64,000 bases of DNA, taken from assembly GCA_028823855.1 (NCBI GenBank), contig JAPPFL010000065.1, positions 62,001 through 126,000 on the forward strand. The letters are read 5' to 3'. Positions 8,898 through 18,713 of the stretch are shown piece by piece. This stretch comes from Albidovulum sp. (lineage in GTDB: Bacteria > Pseudomonadota > Alphaproteobacteria > Rhodobacterales > Rhodobacteraceae). The position numbers and the translations under genes are program-made. Under the pieces are notes generated by a model, which did not search any database, was not told the origin of the DNA, and saw only the letters and a list, made by a program, of their open reading frames with translations. Each line of letters begins with the position of its first letter. Position 1 is the first letter of the stretch.

Positions 8898-9072
8898 GTT
8901 AATGACAATCCCTCCTTGCCGAAAATATTCCGGCTTGAAGGTACCGGCCGGGGCGGACCCGGTTCAACCTAAAATCGGGACGTCGCAGTTTAGCCGCTTA
9001 CAGGCAAGCGGCATTGATCGAAGACAGGTTTTGATTGAATAGTTTTGGAATCGTCGCGAATTCGCGAGCAGG

Positions 9073-9312
9073 TCATTTCTCAGGCGTAACGTATTCGTAT
9101 AAAATGCGGTCGGGATCCTCATGGGGCTCCATTCGCGAATACGCGGCCAGTTCCTCGGTCGGAAGAAGAGGCAAATATTCGATAGAATCGCGAGCGCGTT
9201 CTTCTTGGGTTGGACTTGTCATGATTGAGCAACCGCCCGCCAGCGCGAACGATACGCCCGCGAATGCACCAATGCAGATCCACCGAACAAATTCATTCGA
9301 GAAAATTCTCAA
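9073..9312 (-). CDS. Small predicted lipoprotein
   Basis: A 79-residue product if TTG 9312 is used (RIFSNEFVRWICIGAFAGVS then FALAGGCS). A basic-hydrophobic leader ends in the lipobox LAGGC, so the mature protein would begin at Cys and be tethered to a membrane. The mature part (about 50 residues) is acidic, with EYLPLLPTEELAAYSRMEPHEDPDRILYEYVTPEK. No in-frame ATG lies close to the signal sequence; the ATG at 9453 is inside glyA. It lies 71 bases downstream of glyA on the same strand and may be cotranscribed. Function unknown. The call rests on the signal sequence and composition. Confidence 0.5.
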   Translation of the reverse strand: MRIFSNEFVRWICIGAFAGVSFALAGGCSIMTSPTQEERARDSIEYLPLLPTEELAAYSRMEPHEDPDRILYEYVTPEK

Positions 9313-9383
9313 GGGCCTTGTGCCTGGATTGGCCGAAGCGCCGAGGTTGCCGCATTCCGGTATGGCGAAATTCCGAAACACGG

Positions 9384-10685
9384 CTATCCCAAAGGATTCT
9401 CGTAGATGGGGAATCGATCGCATAGGTCGACGGCTCTTTTCTTGACTACGCATTCGACCGATAGGTTCCCATCGGCGCCGTTTTCTCTAAGCCCATTGAC
9501 GACCTCGACGATCATTTCTCCGACCTGGCGGAATTCATTTCTGCCGAACCCTCGCGTCGTGCAAGCAGGAGTTCCCAAACGAATTCCCGACGTAACCGTC
9601 GGTTTTTCGGGATCGAAAGGAATGCCATTCTTGTTGCATGTGATATTCGCTCGCCCCAGCGCGCTCTCGGTTTGGTTGCCTTTAACTCCCATAGGGCGGA
9701 GGTCTACGAGCATGACATGCGTATCGGTTCCTCCCGTCACGATTTCCAGGCCACCGGATTGAAGCGATTCCGCAAGTTCCGCGGCGTTGGCGACGACTTG
9801 CTTGACGTACTCTCGAAATTCCGGCCGAAGCGCTTCTCCGAACGCGACCGCTTTCGCAGCGATAACATGCATGAGCGGACCGCCCTGAATTCCCGGAAAA
9901 ATTGCGGAATTCACTTTTTTGGCGATATCCGGATCGTTTGTCAGCACCATGCCTCCTCGCGGACCGCGCAATGTCTTGTGAGTCGTCGTCGTGGCGACAT
10001 CCGCAAACGGGAACGGCGACGGATGTACTCCGCCGGCGACCAGGCCGGCGAAATGGGCCATGTCCACCATAAGCCAAGCGCCCACATCTCGAGCAATGGA
10101 ATGAAATCTTTCAAAGTCGATCAACCGAGGAACCGCCGAGCCCCCGGCGATGATGAGCCTCGGCTTGTGCCTGCCTGCCAACTCTTGAATCTGATCGTAG
10201 TCGATTTGGCAATCCTGCCTCCTAACGCCGTATTGAACGGCGTGGAACCACTTTCCAGATTGATTGGGACGGGCGCCGTGAGTCAGATGACCGCCCGAAG
10301 CCAGATCCATGCCTAGAATCGTGTCGCCGGGCTTAAGCAGCGCGTTGAAAACGCCCTGATTGGCCTGGCTTCCGGAATGAGGCTGCACATTCGCGTAGTC
10401 GCAGCCGAATAGCGAGCAGGCGCGCTCGACTGCGAGGATTTCGGCGGTGTCGACGAATTGGCACCCTCCGTAATACCGCTTGCCGGGGTAGCCTTCCGCG
10501 TATTTGTTCGTAAGAACGGAACCCGCGGCCTGGAGGGTAGCTCGCGAAACGATGTTTTCCGACGCTATTAGTTCGATTTCGTCGCTTTGCCTTGCCAGTT
10601 CCATGGCAACGGAGCGATAGACTTCCGGATCGCTGAATTGCAATTCGTCGGAAAAAATGCTCGCCTGACTGGATTCTGTCCTCAT
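9384..10685 (-). CDS. glyA: Serine hydroxymethyltransferase
   Basis: A 433-aa PLP enzyme that converts serine and tetrahydrofolate to glycine and methylene-tetrahydrofolate, the main source of one-carbon units. Signatures: [41 protein letters not shown] and the PLP-binding lysine in [14 protein letters not shown] (Lys237). The start is ATG 10685, preceded by a strong GGAGG; an upstream ATG at 10742 would add 19 arginine-rich residues and lacks support. One oddity: family members usually read AGxSAYPR near residue 181, and here it is [11 protein letters not shown], a conservative loss of Tyr. It is divergent from nadK across a 317-base spacer. Confidence 0.96.
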   Translation of the reverse strand: MRTESSQASIFSDELQFSDPEVYRSVAMELARQSDEIELIASENIVSRATLQAAGSVLTNKYAEGYPGKRYYGGCQFVDTAEILAVERACSLFGCDYANVQPHSGSQANQGVFNALLKPGDTILGMDLASGGHLTHGARPNQSGKWFHAVQYGVRRQDCQIDYDQIQELAGRHKPRLIIAGGSAVPRLIDFERFHSIARDVGAWLMVDMAHFAGLVAGGVHPSPFPFADVATTTTHKTLRGPRGGMVLTNDPDIAKKVNSAIFPGIQGGPLMHVIAAKAVAFGEALRPEFREYVKQVVANAAELAESLQSGGLEIVTGGTDTHVMLVDLRPMGVKGNQTESALGRANITCNKNGIPFDPEKPTVTSGIRLGTPACTTRGFGRNEFRQVGEMIVEVVNGLRENGADGNLSVECVVKKRAVDLCDRFPIYENPLG

Positions 10686-11002
10686 GTTTGGCCTCCTTCG
10701 CCGACGGGTTGGGTCAATTTTTTCGTCAATTCCCAAAAGCAATTCGGCGGTGCCTTATCCGATTTTAGCCGGACAACGAAATTTATTTTAAGGCGTTCGG
10801 ATTACGTTAAGTCTTAGTGACAGCGGAATCCCAAAAGTTTCAATGCGGAATTTTGCTCTTGCAGTTGCCTGCGGCGAAACATGTTTCCATAAAAGCGCGA
10901 ATCGCCCGAATTTCGGCGGCTTGCCACACAATTTCATTGCGAATTTCGCTTCCTTTGTACAAATACGGCGTTCGTCCCCAATTCTTGCATTTGCGGGTCA
11001 CA
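10686..11002. other. Divergent promoter region glyA / nadK
   Basis: The region should contain promoters for glyA (minus) and nadK (plus). A plus frame is open here into nadK but does not resemble NAD kinase. I see no recognisable riboswitch fold or repeated operator. Confidence 0.4.
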
Positions 11003-11770
11003 ATGACTTCAAATTGGAAAATCTGCTTTGCGGCGAGCGAAATCGAACCCGCCAACGAGGCTCGAAGCCGGCTTGCGGCCAAATACGGGAATTTCGAACC
11101 CGGCGAGTCCGATGCCATCGTCGCCCTGGGAGGCGACGGCTTTATGCTGCAGACCCTGAACATGGCGTCTGAAATCGATGTCCCTGTCTACGGGATGAAT
11201 CGCGGTACCGTCGGGTTTCTTATGAATGAATATAGCGAGGATAACCTGTACACGCGTCTCGACGCGGCCGAAGAAGAAGTGATCAATCCATTGAGGATGA
11301 AAGCGCTGACCAGCGAAGGAACGGAATGCGAGGCTCTCGCTATCAACGAAGTTTCGCTTCTGCGCGCAGGTCCGCAGGCAGTGAAATTGTGTATCACCGT
11401 GGACGGAAAAACCAGAATGGATGAGTTGATTTGCGACGGGGCACTAATATCTACGCCGGCGGGATCGACCGCATACAATTATTCGGCGCACGGCCCCATT
11501 CTTCCGATTGGCAGCGATGTTCTGGCCTTGACGGCCGTAGCCGCATTTAGACCGAGGCGATGGCGCGGCGCACTGCTGCGCAATACTTCTCGCGTCTTAT
11601 TCGAAGTGCTCGAACCGGAAAAAAGGCAGGTAATGGCGGACGCGGACGGCAGGCAGGCGCGAAACGTCGTCAAGGTCGCTGTGCAGAGCGAACCCGATAT
11701 ACGTCATCGCATTCTTTTTGACAGCGGTCACGGTCTGGAAGAACGCCTGATTCGCGAGCAGTTTGCATGA
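11003..11770 (+). CDS. nadK: NAD kinase
   Basis: A 255-aa protein of the short alphaproteobacterial NAD kinase type, which phosphorylates NAD to NADP. Motifs: [15 protein letters not shown] with the catalytic GGDG at residues 43-46, [18 protein letters not shown] and [22 protein letters not shown]. The start was placed at ATG 11003 ([12 protein letters not shown]), because family members begin just before the AASEIEPA segment. The 62 upstream in-frame residues look non-coding. NADPH supply links it functionally with the pntAB transhydrogenase at 55.1-58.1 kb. Confidence 0.93.
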   Translation: MTSNWKICFAASEIEPANEARSRLAAKYGNFEPGESDAIVALGGDGFMLQTLNMASEIDVPVYGMNRGTVGFLMNEYSEDNLYTRLDAAEEEVINPLRMKALTSEGTECEALAINEVSLLRAGPQAVKLCITVDGKTRMDELICDGALISTPAGSTAYNYSAHGPILPIGSDVLALTAVAAFRPRRWRGALLRNTSRVLFEVLEPEKRQVMADADGRQARNVVKVAVQSEPDIRHRILFDSGHGLEERLIREQFA

Positions 11771-13440
11771 ACTGATTTTTCGGGAATCGTGATTTTGTCT
11801 TCAATCGACTCGTAAATTGGGAATCGATTCTTGCTCGCACCGTTGTTCTATGCCGACGAGAAAGTACAGGGATCGGCTTTTGTTGCTGGGCATGGCTCTG
11901 TTTGAAGACGCGGCATAGCCCTCGATCTTCGCCTTCAGGAATTCCGCGAGAGTCTTCAGCTTATCGAACTCGTCGTCGCGGGCAACCCCGACGAAACCGA
12001 CAACGACCTGGAAATCCTTGGCCCTTCACCGAAGGACGTAACGATCTAGGCCCTTTTTCGGCGCTGTTTTGACCAGTATGTCTACGAAGCGAGATTGGCA
12101 GAATGGTCGGCACGCTCCAAAACTTAAGATGATTCGGACACTACAGCACAAATTCGCCGTCTGACGCGGCCCAATCCATTGAATTGCCGGTCTTTGCGAT
12201 GTTGCGGAAGGGTCCAACTGTCGAATTTAAATGATCCATCGAACGAAGGGATCGCTCGCGCAAAGCGATGCTCGGTCGGATGGAAAAAGGAATCGAGGCA
12301 CCGGAAACACGTAGAACTCCGCCTGCAAAAAACTACTGTGCGAGCCGCAGAAGTTGCCCGCATCGCCACGCCAGCCGCGCATCTTCATATGGCACCAGTA
12401 CGTGCCGTCCCGCAATAGTCTCGCCAGCGTCGAGCGGACGTTCCGGAACTGAAACAAGCCGGTCGATCTCGACGCTGGGCCGATCCATCGCTTCAAGTTA
12501 ACCCGGATGCGGCTTTATCTGTTTCGGTGCATGCGCTGCTGCTATGTGTAGCACCTCATGCGGTTTCGCGAACGCCCAAAGCCGTTCGACGACGAGGCGC
12601 CCAACCGAGAAAACATCGTGGTCGCGGTCAGGCGCTCGGAATTGATTGAAAAGAATTCGCAGACGGAGCGAACGATCAGCAGAATGGAGGCGCACCTCTT
12701 CCGCAGCCAACACGCCGTTCTCGGTTTCCTTTGAGTCCACGAGATCGCTCCGGCAGGGGAGAGCGGAGCGAAATTCGACTTGGTAGCCAGATCCTCGTCG
12801 CTGCAGGCAAGGACGCTTTCGCTCTTGAAGGCAAGAGTCGCTCCCTTGTTGCGAAAAGCCGCGCCTGTACCTGTAGGGCGCCCGCCGGAAAAAAATGCCT
12901 AGCATTGCAAAGAATCGCGTCGTTGACGTCTCGATATTTTAGTGTGACCGGTGAATTGTCGGGGCAATCCTTGCAAACAGGCTGGTTGCCGATTCAACGG
13001 AGCGAGCTTTCTTGATTTGACGGCCAACATGAGTGATTTGCGGAATTCCCAAAATGCGACTCGGGAGTTGCTCCTTGTTGCGGCTAAAATCCATCGAGGG
13101 TTTGGCCATCGACCCGGAAGTGTGCCTGCCATTCGGAATCGGCGGGTAGCTTCCGGTTGATCATCGCTCGGGATTGGACGAGGGTGAAAAACTAGGCTGC
13201 AAAATTCGGTTCGCTGCCGGATTTCGCCGAATCAACGAACGGTGGGCCAAGATTTCTGCGTGGCAATTCCGGGATCTGCCACTACTTACTCCGTGATTTC
13301 GCTTTCCCTCTAGCACCTTCAAAAAAAGCGCCGGTGGAGACCGTCAATTACCGCTCAGTCGAGTTTCGGCCCGGTTCACCGGCAGAGATTTCTGAACCCG
13401 CTCGCGATCGACGTCGACTGAAGACGTTGGCAGAAAAAGT
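11771..13440. other. Long decayed spacer
   Basis: About 1.67 kb with no intact gene. On the minus strand, an open stretch near 11815-12020 without a start codon reads AKDFQVVVGFVGVARDDEFD and continues KLKTLAEFLKAKIEGYAASS. Another, near 12350-12495, reads SVEIDRLVSVPERPLDAGET and continues IAGRHVLVPYEDARLAWRCG. Both look like protein but I do not recognise the families. They are probably fragments of dead genes. No RNA gene or repeat was seen. Confidence 0.5.
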
Positions 13441-13479
13441 TTGACAGTAATCGTTTACAGTATACCGGTAATCGATTAC
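13441..13479 (+). promoter_or_regulatory. Promoter with two LacI-family operators
   Basis: TTGACA (13441-13446) is a consensus -35 element. Two 12-bp dyads follow: GTAATCGTTTAC (13447-13458, one mismatch in the arms) and the perfect palindrome GTAATCGATTAC (13468-13479), with centres 21 bp apart, two helical turns. The central CG and half-site spacing are typical of LacI/GalR operators. The regulator gene at 18710 closes the same operon, so autogenous repression relieved by the transported sugar is the likely scheme. The -10 element is poor (TATACC at 13461). Confidence 0.65.
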
Positions 13480-13513
13480 TGTTTTCTTGAATTCGACGCA
13501 AAAGGAGGTCAAA

Positions 13514-14827
13514 ATGCAACATAAGAACTTGACGGGCTCTCTTCTGGTTGCGCTGCCAACCTTTTTGGCAACGCCGGCACTGTCGCAAACTGAAGTCGTG
13601 GTCTGGGTGGGAGGAGAGCCCGGCCAAACAACTGTTTACGAAACGATTGCAAACCAGTTTAACGAGGAAAACCCTGGAGTAAATCTCACAGTCGTTACAA
13701 ACACATCTGACATATTCAACCCGGCACTTGTCCCGGCATTGTCGGCCGGCGAGGGCCCGGATGTCTTTACGTTTGGCACGGGTCCAGGACAGCCCGCCGC
13801 CCTGATCGCCGGGGGATTGGTCGCCGACCTGACTGACGCCTACTACGAGCATAACTGGTCTCAAACGATCCCGGAGGGAATCATCGTCCAGACATCAAGC
13901 GATGGAAAGCTTTGGTCTTACGGCAACGAGGTCGAAACCACGGGTATGTTCTACAACAAGGCAATTTTCGCGGAGCACGGACTGAGCGTTCCAACATCAT
14001 GGGCCGAGATGGAGGCTGTGGTCGAGACATTGATGGCTGCCGGATTCGAAACTCCTATCGGTCTCGCCGGTGCTGACAAATGGCCGGTTTCGCACTGGCA
14101 ATCAATGATCTTTGGACGATATGCAGGTCCCGAAGGTATTGAGAATGTCCTCTTTAGCGACGGCTCATGGACCGATGAACCTTTCGTCCAAGCTTCGGCG
14201 CGGCTCCAGCAAATGGGCCAGGCAGACTGGTTCGGACCCACGCCCGTTGCCATAGGTTATGGCGAACTCATGGATGCATTCTGGGCTGGTGAAATCCCCA
14301 TGACATTTACGGGTCCATGGGTTGTTGGTGGCGGAATAGAAGCGGCCGGTGACCGAATCTCGGACTTCAGCGTCTTTGCCGTTCCGCCTTTCGAGCCGGG
14401 TCAGAAGATCTATCCGACCAATTCGATTGGCAGCGGCTGGTACATCAGGGTCAACTCCGAACACAAGGAGATCGCCATTGCCTACATCAACCGGATGTTC
14501 CAGAACGTCGAGGGACGCGTAACCCTGCTCGACCACGGCGTAGTGCCGGTTGGGCCGCTTGAGGAAGCCCTAGCCATGGCGAATATGCCGCAACTTTCCG
14601 TGGATATCTGGAAAGCAGCTGATGATCACGCCGCCAACGGTTCCGTTCCCGCGTTTCTCGACACCATTACGCCCGGAACCTTGACTACAGTATCTTATGA
14701 TGGACTTCAGGCCCTATTGCTCGGCGTAATGACCCCAGAAGAGTTTACTGCCGCGATGCAGGAAGCCTGGGCGGCATCGAAAGCGGCAGGGGAGATCATG
14801 CTTCCTGGCGGCATTGCCGAGAGGTAA
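13514..14827 (+). CDS. Sugar ABC transporter substrate-binding protein
   Basis: A 437-aa periplasmic binding protein of extracellular solute-binding family 1. The leader MQHKNLTGSLLVALPTFLAT ends in ATPALSQ and is a cleavable Sec signal. The mature protein has the family-1 pattern (VVVWVGGEPGQ, then GPDVFTFGTGPGQPAALIAG and GMFYNKAIFAEHGLSVPTSW). It delivers a carbohydrate to the two permeases that follow. ATG 13514 follows a perfect AAAGGAGG (13500-13507). It is the first gene of a six-gene operon under two LacI-type operators (13447-13479) and is separated from the permeases by a stable stem-loop, as often seen when binding protein is made in excess. The substrate is unknown. Confidence 0.9.
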   Translation: MQHKNLTGSLLVALPTFLATPALSQTEVVVWVGGEPGQTTVYETIANQFNEENPGVNLTVVTNTSDIFNPALVPALSAGEGPDVFTFGTGPGQPAALIAGGLVADLTDAYYEHNWSQTIPEGIIVQTSSDGKLWSYGNEVETTGMFYNKAIFAEHGLSVPTSWAEMEAVVETLMAAGFETPIGLAGADKWPVSHWQSMIFGRYAGPEGIENVLFSDGSWTDEPFVQASARLQQMGQADWFGPTPVAIGYGELMDAFWAGEIPMTFTGPWVVGGGIEAAGDRISDFSVFAVPPFEPGQKIYPTNSIGSGWYIRVNSEHKEIAIAYINRMFQNVEGRVTLLDHGVVPVGPLEEALAMANMPQLSVDIWKAADDHAANGSVPAFLDTITPGTLTTVSYDGLQALLLGVMTPEEFTAAMQEAWAASKAAGEIMLPGGIAER

Positions 14828-14845
14828 TTTAACTCCTTTTCCATG

Positions 14846-14878
14846 CCTGCCCTCGAGATGTAGACGGTCGGGGGCGGG
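14846..14878 (+). other. Intra-operon stem-loop after binding-protein gene
   Basis: CCTGCCCTCGA (14846-14856) pairs over 11 bp, allowing two G-U pairs, with TCGGGGGCGGG (14868-14878) around an 11-base loop. No T-run follows. Its place between the binding-protein and permease genes suggests mRNA stabilisation or partial termination that keeps the binding protein in excess. Confidence 0.5.
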
Positions 14879-14939
14879 CGCAAAAGTCCATTGAACAGAC
14901 TACTTGCCCTCACTGCGCTCGGTGGAAGGAGCATCGACA

Positions 14940-15827
14940 GTGTTTCTCGATCCAGATTCGAAACTCGCGCAAAGGCTGAACCCCGTCCTGTTCCTGTTGC
15001 CAGCAGTGGCAATTTACATTCTGTTTGCCATCTACCCGACGATATCGGTTGTGGAATACTCCTTCACGGATTGGGACGGCATCAATCCAAACCGGAATTA
15101 CATAGGTCTGGAAAACTACGAGCGATTGTTTTCGGACAAGATCTTCTGGGAAGCGTTCCGCAATACATTCGTATGGAGCGCGGTGATTATTGTTATCAAT
15201 GTCGGGCTGGGACTCGTCATTGCATCGATGCTGGCAAGGGTCTGGAAGGCCCGACTGATCATCCAAACTGCAATAGTGCTTCCGGTTGTGATTTCACCGA
15301 TGGCGGTCGCTACGATTTGGCGTTGGATGTATCAACCAAAAGGAGCGGTCAATCAGGTTCTGGAGGTGATTGGTTTGGGGGCCTTCAAAACGCCGTGGCT
15401 GGGTAGCCCTGATGCGGTCTTGTATGCGCTTGCGGTAGCCCACTCCTGGTCAACTATGGGTCTCAGCGTGATCATCTTTCTGGCCGGTCTCCAAGCGGTA
15501 GACGAACACCTCTACGAGGCAGCAAAAATCGATGGCGCATCTCCGCTACAGTCGTTTCGGTTTGTAACCCTTCCTGCACTGCGTCCGGTAACTGCGGTCG
15601 TTTTCATTCTAACCCTGACTCAATCATTCAAGGTGTTCGATATCGTCTGGGCCACTACGCAAGGCGGGCCAATTCGGTTTAGCGAAATCCTTTCGACCTA
15701 TATGTATAAGCGCGGTGCGCTGGAAAACGACTACGGGTACGGAGCCGCAATCGGCGTCGCCTTGCTCGTCATCGTAAGCCTTGCAACCATCGTCTACATG
15801 CAATTGCAGAACCGGCAGGAGAGTTAA
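14940..15827 (+). CDS. Sugar ABC transporter permease (MalF/UgpA type)
   Basis: A 295-aa inner-membrane protein with about six helices and the binding-protein-dependent transport (EAA) loop EAAKIDGASPLQSFRFVTLP, which contacts the ATPase. I chose GTG 14940 (VFLDPDSKLAQRLNP), because GGAAGGAG at 14924-14931 lies 8 bases before it. The alternative TTG 14904 lacks a ribosome-binding site and adds residues translated from the site itself. The next permease begins one base after its stop, so the two are translationally linked. It forms a heterodimeric channel with the product of 15829-16641. Confidence 0.9.
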   Translation: MFLDPDSKLAQRLNPVLFLLPAVAIYILFAIYPTISVVEYSFTDWDGINPNRNYIGLENYERLFSDKIFWEAFRNTFVWSAVIIVINVGLGLVIASMLARVWKARLIIQTAIVLPVVISPMAVATIWRWMYQPKGAVNQVLEVIGLGAFKTPWLGSPDAVLYALAVAHSWSTMGLSVIIFLAGLQAVDEHLYEAAKIDGASPLQSFRFVTLPALRPVTAVVFILTLTQSFKVFDIVWATTQGGPIRFSEILSTYMYKRGALENDYGYGAAIGVALLVIVSLATIVYMQLQNRQES

Positions 15828-15828
15828 G

Positions 15829-16641
15829 GTGGTCGGGCGCTACCTTTTGGTTTTCTTTTTAGGGGCAATCGCTATCGTTATGGCGTCGCCGTTGATCCTT
15901 ACTGTCTTTTCCTCGCTCAAGCCCACGACGGAATTGGCCAATCCACCTTGGTATCCCCCTTTCGATGTGACATTCGAACACTATTTTAGGGTTTGGACTG
16001 AAGGGAAGTTCAACCGCTATTTCCTGAACACCGTAATCATTTCAACCGTGGACGCTATTGTCATGATCGGAATTGCATCACTTGCTGCTTACGCCCTGGT
16101 GTTCATGAAATACCCGGGAAAGGCGCTTATACAGGCGTTATTCCTTGTCGGATTGATGATCCCGGTAACAGCAATCATTCTTCCACTTTACTCTATAGTT
16201 CGATCAGTTGGTTTGGTGAACACCCATTTGGGAGTGATATTCTCCGACCTCGCTCTGGCCGTGTCGGTCTTCGTGTTTATGTTCTCATCATACTTCGCCA
16301 GCGTTCCCAAGGCGTTACACGAAGCTGCAAAAATCGATGGAGCGACCGAATTCCAGATTTACTGGCGAGTAGTCATGCCAATCGCAAAACCAGCAGTCGT
16401 AACGACAGCATTACTGGAATTTTTGTGGAGCTGGAATGATCTACTGTTGAGGTTGCTCTTGCTTCCCAGCGACAAAATGCGGACCCTTTCCGTCGGGCTC
16501 TTGAACTTTCAGGGAATCATGACGAGGGATGTGACGGGCTTGTCGTCAGGAACCGTCATCATAGCGTTGCCTGTCGTTCTGCTGTTCCTGGTCTTCCAAC
16601 GGCATTTTGTGCGCGGGATGACGCAAGGCGCGGTGAAATAG
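15829..16641 (+). CDS. Sugar ABC transporter permease (MalG/UgpE type)
   Basis: A 270-aa inner-membrane protein with six predicted helices and the EAA loop EAAKIDGATEFQIYWRVVMP. It is the second half of the transport channel. The start GTG 15829 lies directly after the TAA of the previous gene, with CAGGAGA at 15816-15822 as ribosome-binding site; the frame is open further upstream but overlaps the first permease. Members of this type commonly begin with a helix such as GRYLLVFFLGAIAIV, as here. The gene is followed 10 bases later by the dehydrogenase gene. Confidence 0.9.
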   Translation: MVGRYLLVFFLGAIAIVMASPLILTVFSSLKPTTELANPPWYPPFDVTFEHYFRVWTEGKFNRYFLNTVIISTVDAIVMIGIASLAAYALVFMKYPGKALIQALFLVGLMIPVTAIILPLYSIVRSVGLVNTHLGVIFSDLALAVSVFVFMFSSYFASVPKALHEAAKIDGATEFQIYWRVVMPIAKPAVVTTALLEFLWSWNDLLLRLLLLPSDKMRTLSVGLLNFQGIMTRDVTGLSSGTVIIALPVVLLFLVFQRHFVRGMTQGAVK

Positions 16642-16651
16642 GGAAATCGCA

Positions 16652-17716
16652 ATGCCGATCCCGCCCAAACCCAAGCTGCTTCTCGACCAGCATTTCCGGT
16701 GCATCGATGAGCTGTTCGGCAGGTCCACCTATTCCGAATTGGCCTCTCTTTTCGACATTTGCGGGGGAGAAAACCGCCCGATGGCTCGAGATGACTTCCT
16801 CAAGGAATTGCCAGGAGTCGATGTAATTATTGCGGCCAAACCGACCTTGAACAGGGACGAATTGTCCGAATCCAGAGCGCTTAAGGCCATAATTGAGGTT
16901 TCGGGCACTTTCCAAGACGGCCTCGACTACGAGTTCTGTTTCAAGAATGGAATAGAGGTTCTGTCTTGTTCACCTGGATTCCGGTACGCCGTCGCCGAAA
17001 TGACCTTGGGACTCATTTTGGCGGGATGCAGAGGAATTGTCGAAGAACACGAACGGTTCCGGCAAAACGAGGAGCACTGGGTCGATGACAACATCGGGAC
17101 TGACTTCATGCTCTATGGACAGTCGGTCGGGTTTGTCGGGTATGGAGAAATCGCCCGAGAGTGCAAACGGCTTCTGGATCCCTTCGCCCCGAAGGTCAAA
17201 GCATTCGATCCTTGGATTGAGAGATCGGGAGAAAAACTGGTCGGCGTGGAACTTTGCGATCTGGAATACTTGTTAAGCACCTGCCGCGTCATCGTCATTG
17301 CCGCTACACCGACGGACGAAAATTATAAACTAATTTCGCGACAGCTTGTCGAGCAAATTCCTGCCGGGTCACTGGTCGTTTTGGCCAGCCGTGCGCATCT
17401 TGTGGACTTTGAAGCCCTGGTAGACGCAGCTCAAGACAGGAAGATCCGATTTGCTGCCGACGTCTTCCCCATCGAGCCTGTTGAAGAAACGTCCAGATTC
17501 CGGTCGGCGAAAAACGTAATCTGGTCGCCCCATCGAGCCGCTGCCGTAGAAGGAGGTCGGCACCCGATCGGAGATATGATTCTGCACGATTGCAGGAACA
17601 TTTTGCGGGGAAAACCTAATCGGCGATTGAAACCTGCAACTGAGGAGACGGTTGCCAGCATCTTTAGAGCACCGCTGGCTTCTAGGAAAGGAGGGAACCG
17701 AGTTGGCAAGCGTTGA
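16652..17716 (+). CDS. D-isomer-specific 2-hydroxyacid dehydrogenase in sugar operon
   Basis: A 354-aa member of the D-2-hydroxyacid dehydrogenase family, which oxidises or reduces a 2-hydroxy acid with NAD(P). The dinucleotide-binding turn is [11 protein letters not shown] (about 160-170). The catalytic triad can be placed at Arg247 (LASRAHL), Glu275 (DVFPIEP) and His294 (WSPHRAAA), so it should be active. It sits between permease and ATPase genes of the carbohydrate transporter, so a sugar acid derived from the transported compound is the likely substrate. Its end overlaps the ATPase start by 14 bases. A distant paralogue lies alone at 53870-54883. It could also act on hydroxypyruvate or glyoxylate. 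Confidence 0.85.
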   Translation: MPIPPKPKLLLDQHFRCIDELFGRSTYSELASLFDICGGENRPMARDDFLKELPGVDVIIAAKPTLNRDELSESRALKAIIEVSGTFQDGLDYEFCFKNGIEVLSCSPGFRYAVAEMTLGLILAGCRGIVEEHERFRQNEEHWVDDNIGTDFMLYGQSVGFVGYGEIARECKRLLDPFAPKVKAFDPWIERSGEKLVGVELCDLEYLLSTCRVIVIAATPTDENYKLISRQLVEQIPAGSLVVLASRAHLVDFEALVDAAQDRKIRFAADVFPIEPVEETSRFRSAKNVIWSPHRAAAVEGGRHPIGDMILHDCRNILRGKPNRRLKPATEETVASIFRAPLASRKGGNRVGKR

Positions 17717-18713
17717 ACTCAGAAACCTCAGTAAATCTTACGGAGATGTTGAGGTTCTGCGCGACATCAACCTGATTGTCGAAGATGGCGAGTTTGTTGT
17801 GTTCGTAGGTCCGTCCGGTTGCGGCAAGAGCACCCTTTTGCGAATGATTGCCGGACTGGAAGAGATCACCGCCGGCGAGTGCTTGATTGGTGGCCAACGA
17901 GCCAACGAACTTTCCCCAAAGAAGCGCAATATCGCAATGGTATTTCAATCCTATGCGCTCTACCCGCAGATGACCGTGGCTGAGAATATGGGCTTTTCTC
18001 TGCGTTTGGAAAAACGCTCCAGGTCTGAAATCCAAAGAAAAGTGAGGACCGCCGCTGAGGTGCTCAAGCTGGAAGCACTGCTGGACCGCAAACCCGGTCA
18101 GCTTTCTGGCGGACAACGTCAACGAGTGGCAATCGGGCGAGCGATTGTCCGAAATCCACGAGTTTTCCTTCTTGACGAGCCGCTCTCCAACCTCGACGCT
18201 GCGCTTAGGGCAGAAACTCGCGTCGAGATCACGGCACTGCATCAGCGCATGGACACGACCATGATTTATGTCACACATGACCAAGTTGAGGCAATGACCA
18301 TGGCGGATCGCATTGTCGTACTAAACGGCGGCGTGATTGAGCAAGTTGGCTCGGCTATGGAACTCTACAATACTCCCGCGTCGATATTCGTGGCGGGTTT
18401 CATCGGATCTCCAAAGATGAACTTCATCAAGGGTCGCTTCGCTGAATCGGCAGGTGCGGGAACCATCGGAATACGTCCTGAACACTTCCAGATCAGGAAC
18501 GAAGCAGGGGATTGGACTGGAGAAGTCGCGATTGTCGAACAGCTTGGCCACGATACAATTTTGCATGTGCGTGTGCCGGACGCAGGCATTTTGACAGTAA
18601 GCTTGGACGGGCAGCATGGACAAAGAGTCGGCGATCAAGTGCACCTCTCGCCCATTTCTGAATTAATTCATCGTTTCGACAATCAGGGACGTCCCCTGCC
18701 TACAAGGAATTGA
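17703..18713 (+). CDS. Sugar ABC transporter ATP-binding protein (UgpC/MalK type)
   Basis: A 336-aa ATPase energising the transporter. Walker A is GPSGCGKST, the Q-loop is [17 protein letters not shown], the signature is LSGGQRQR, Walker B is [12 protein letters not shown] and the H-loop is [16 protein letters not shown]-terminal TOBE/OB region (from about residue 235, [10 protein letters not shown]) is typical of sugar importers and may take regulatory input. The start is TTG 17703 with a strong GGAGGG (17690-17695). The TTG lies inside the end of the dehydrogenase gene, and the TGA stop overlaps the TTG start of the LacI gene. Confidence 0.93.
   Translation: MASVELRNLSKSYGDVEVLRDINLIVEDGEFVVFVGPSGCGKSTLLRMIAGLEEITAGECLIGGQRANELSPKKRNIAMVFQSYALYPQMTVAENMGFSLRLEKRSRSEIQRKVRTAAEVLKLEALLDRKPGQLSGGQRQRVAIGRAIVRNPRVFLLDEPLSNLDAALRAETRVEITALHQRMDTTMIYVTHDQVEAMTMADRIVVLNGGVIEQVGSAMELYNTPASIFVAGFIGSPKMNFIKGRFAESAGAGTIGIRPEHFQIRNEAGDWTGEVAIVEQLGHDTILHVRVPDAGILTVSLDGQHGQRVGDQVHLSPISELIHRFDNQGRPLPTRN

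Larger units (their letters stand above)
8225..9001 (-). mobile_element. IS66 deletion derivative with both terminal repeats
   Basis: Both ends are present: GTAAGCGGCTAAACTGGGAC at 8225 and its inverted counterpart ending at 9001, with one mismatch in the first 22 bases. Inside, on the minus strand, are fragments of tnpA (about 8640-8897), tnpB (about 8429-8617) and the extreme C-terminus of tnpC (about 8324-8460). About 1.5-2 kb of transposase core is missing. It cannot transpose itself but could be moved in trans by a full IS66 relative. No 8-bp duplication abuts its inner end. Confidence 0.72.
5925..9003. mobile_element. IS66-flanked composite element carrying a SulP transporter
   Basis: The segment begins with GTAAGCGGCTAA at 5925, and the inverted copy TTAGCCGCTTAC ends at 9001. 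These IS66-type ends bracket a degenerate tnpA (6023-6364), the SulP gene (6369-8036), a GC-rich filler (8037-8224, no gene seen) and a second, internally deleted IS66 copy (8225-9001). The whole block is visibly richer in GC than its neighbours. Flanks carry near-identical octamers GCAAGCGC (5917-5924) and GCAAGCGG (9004-9011), consistent with an 8-bp target duplication that has drifted by one base, with two extra bases (AG) on the right. I infer acquisition as one unit that is now immobile. Confidence 0.7.

Noticed and set aside
10686-11002. Glycine riboswitch upstream of glyA
   Set aside because: I looked for the tandem aptamer pattern and saw none.
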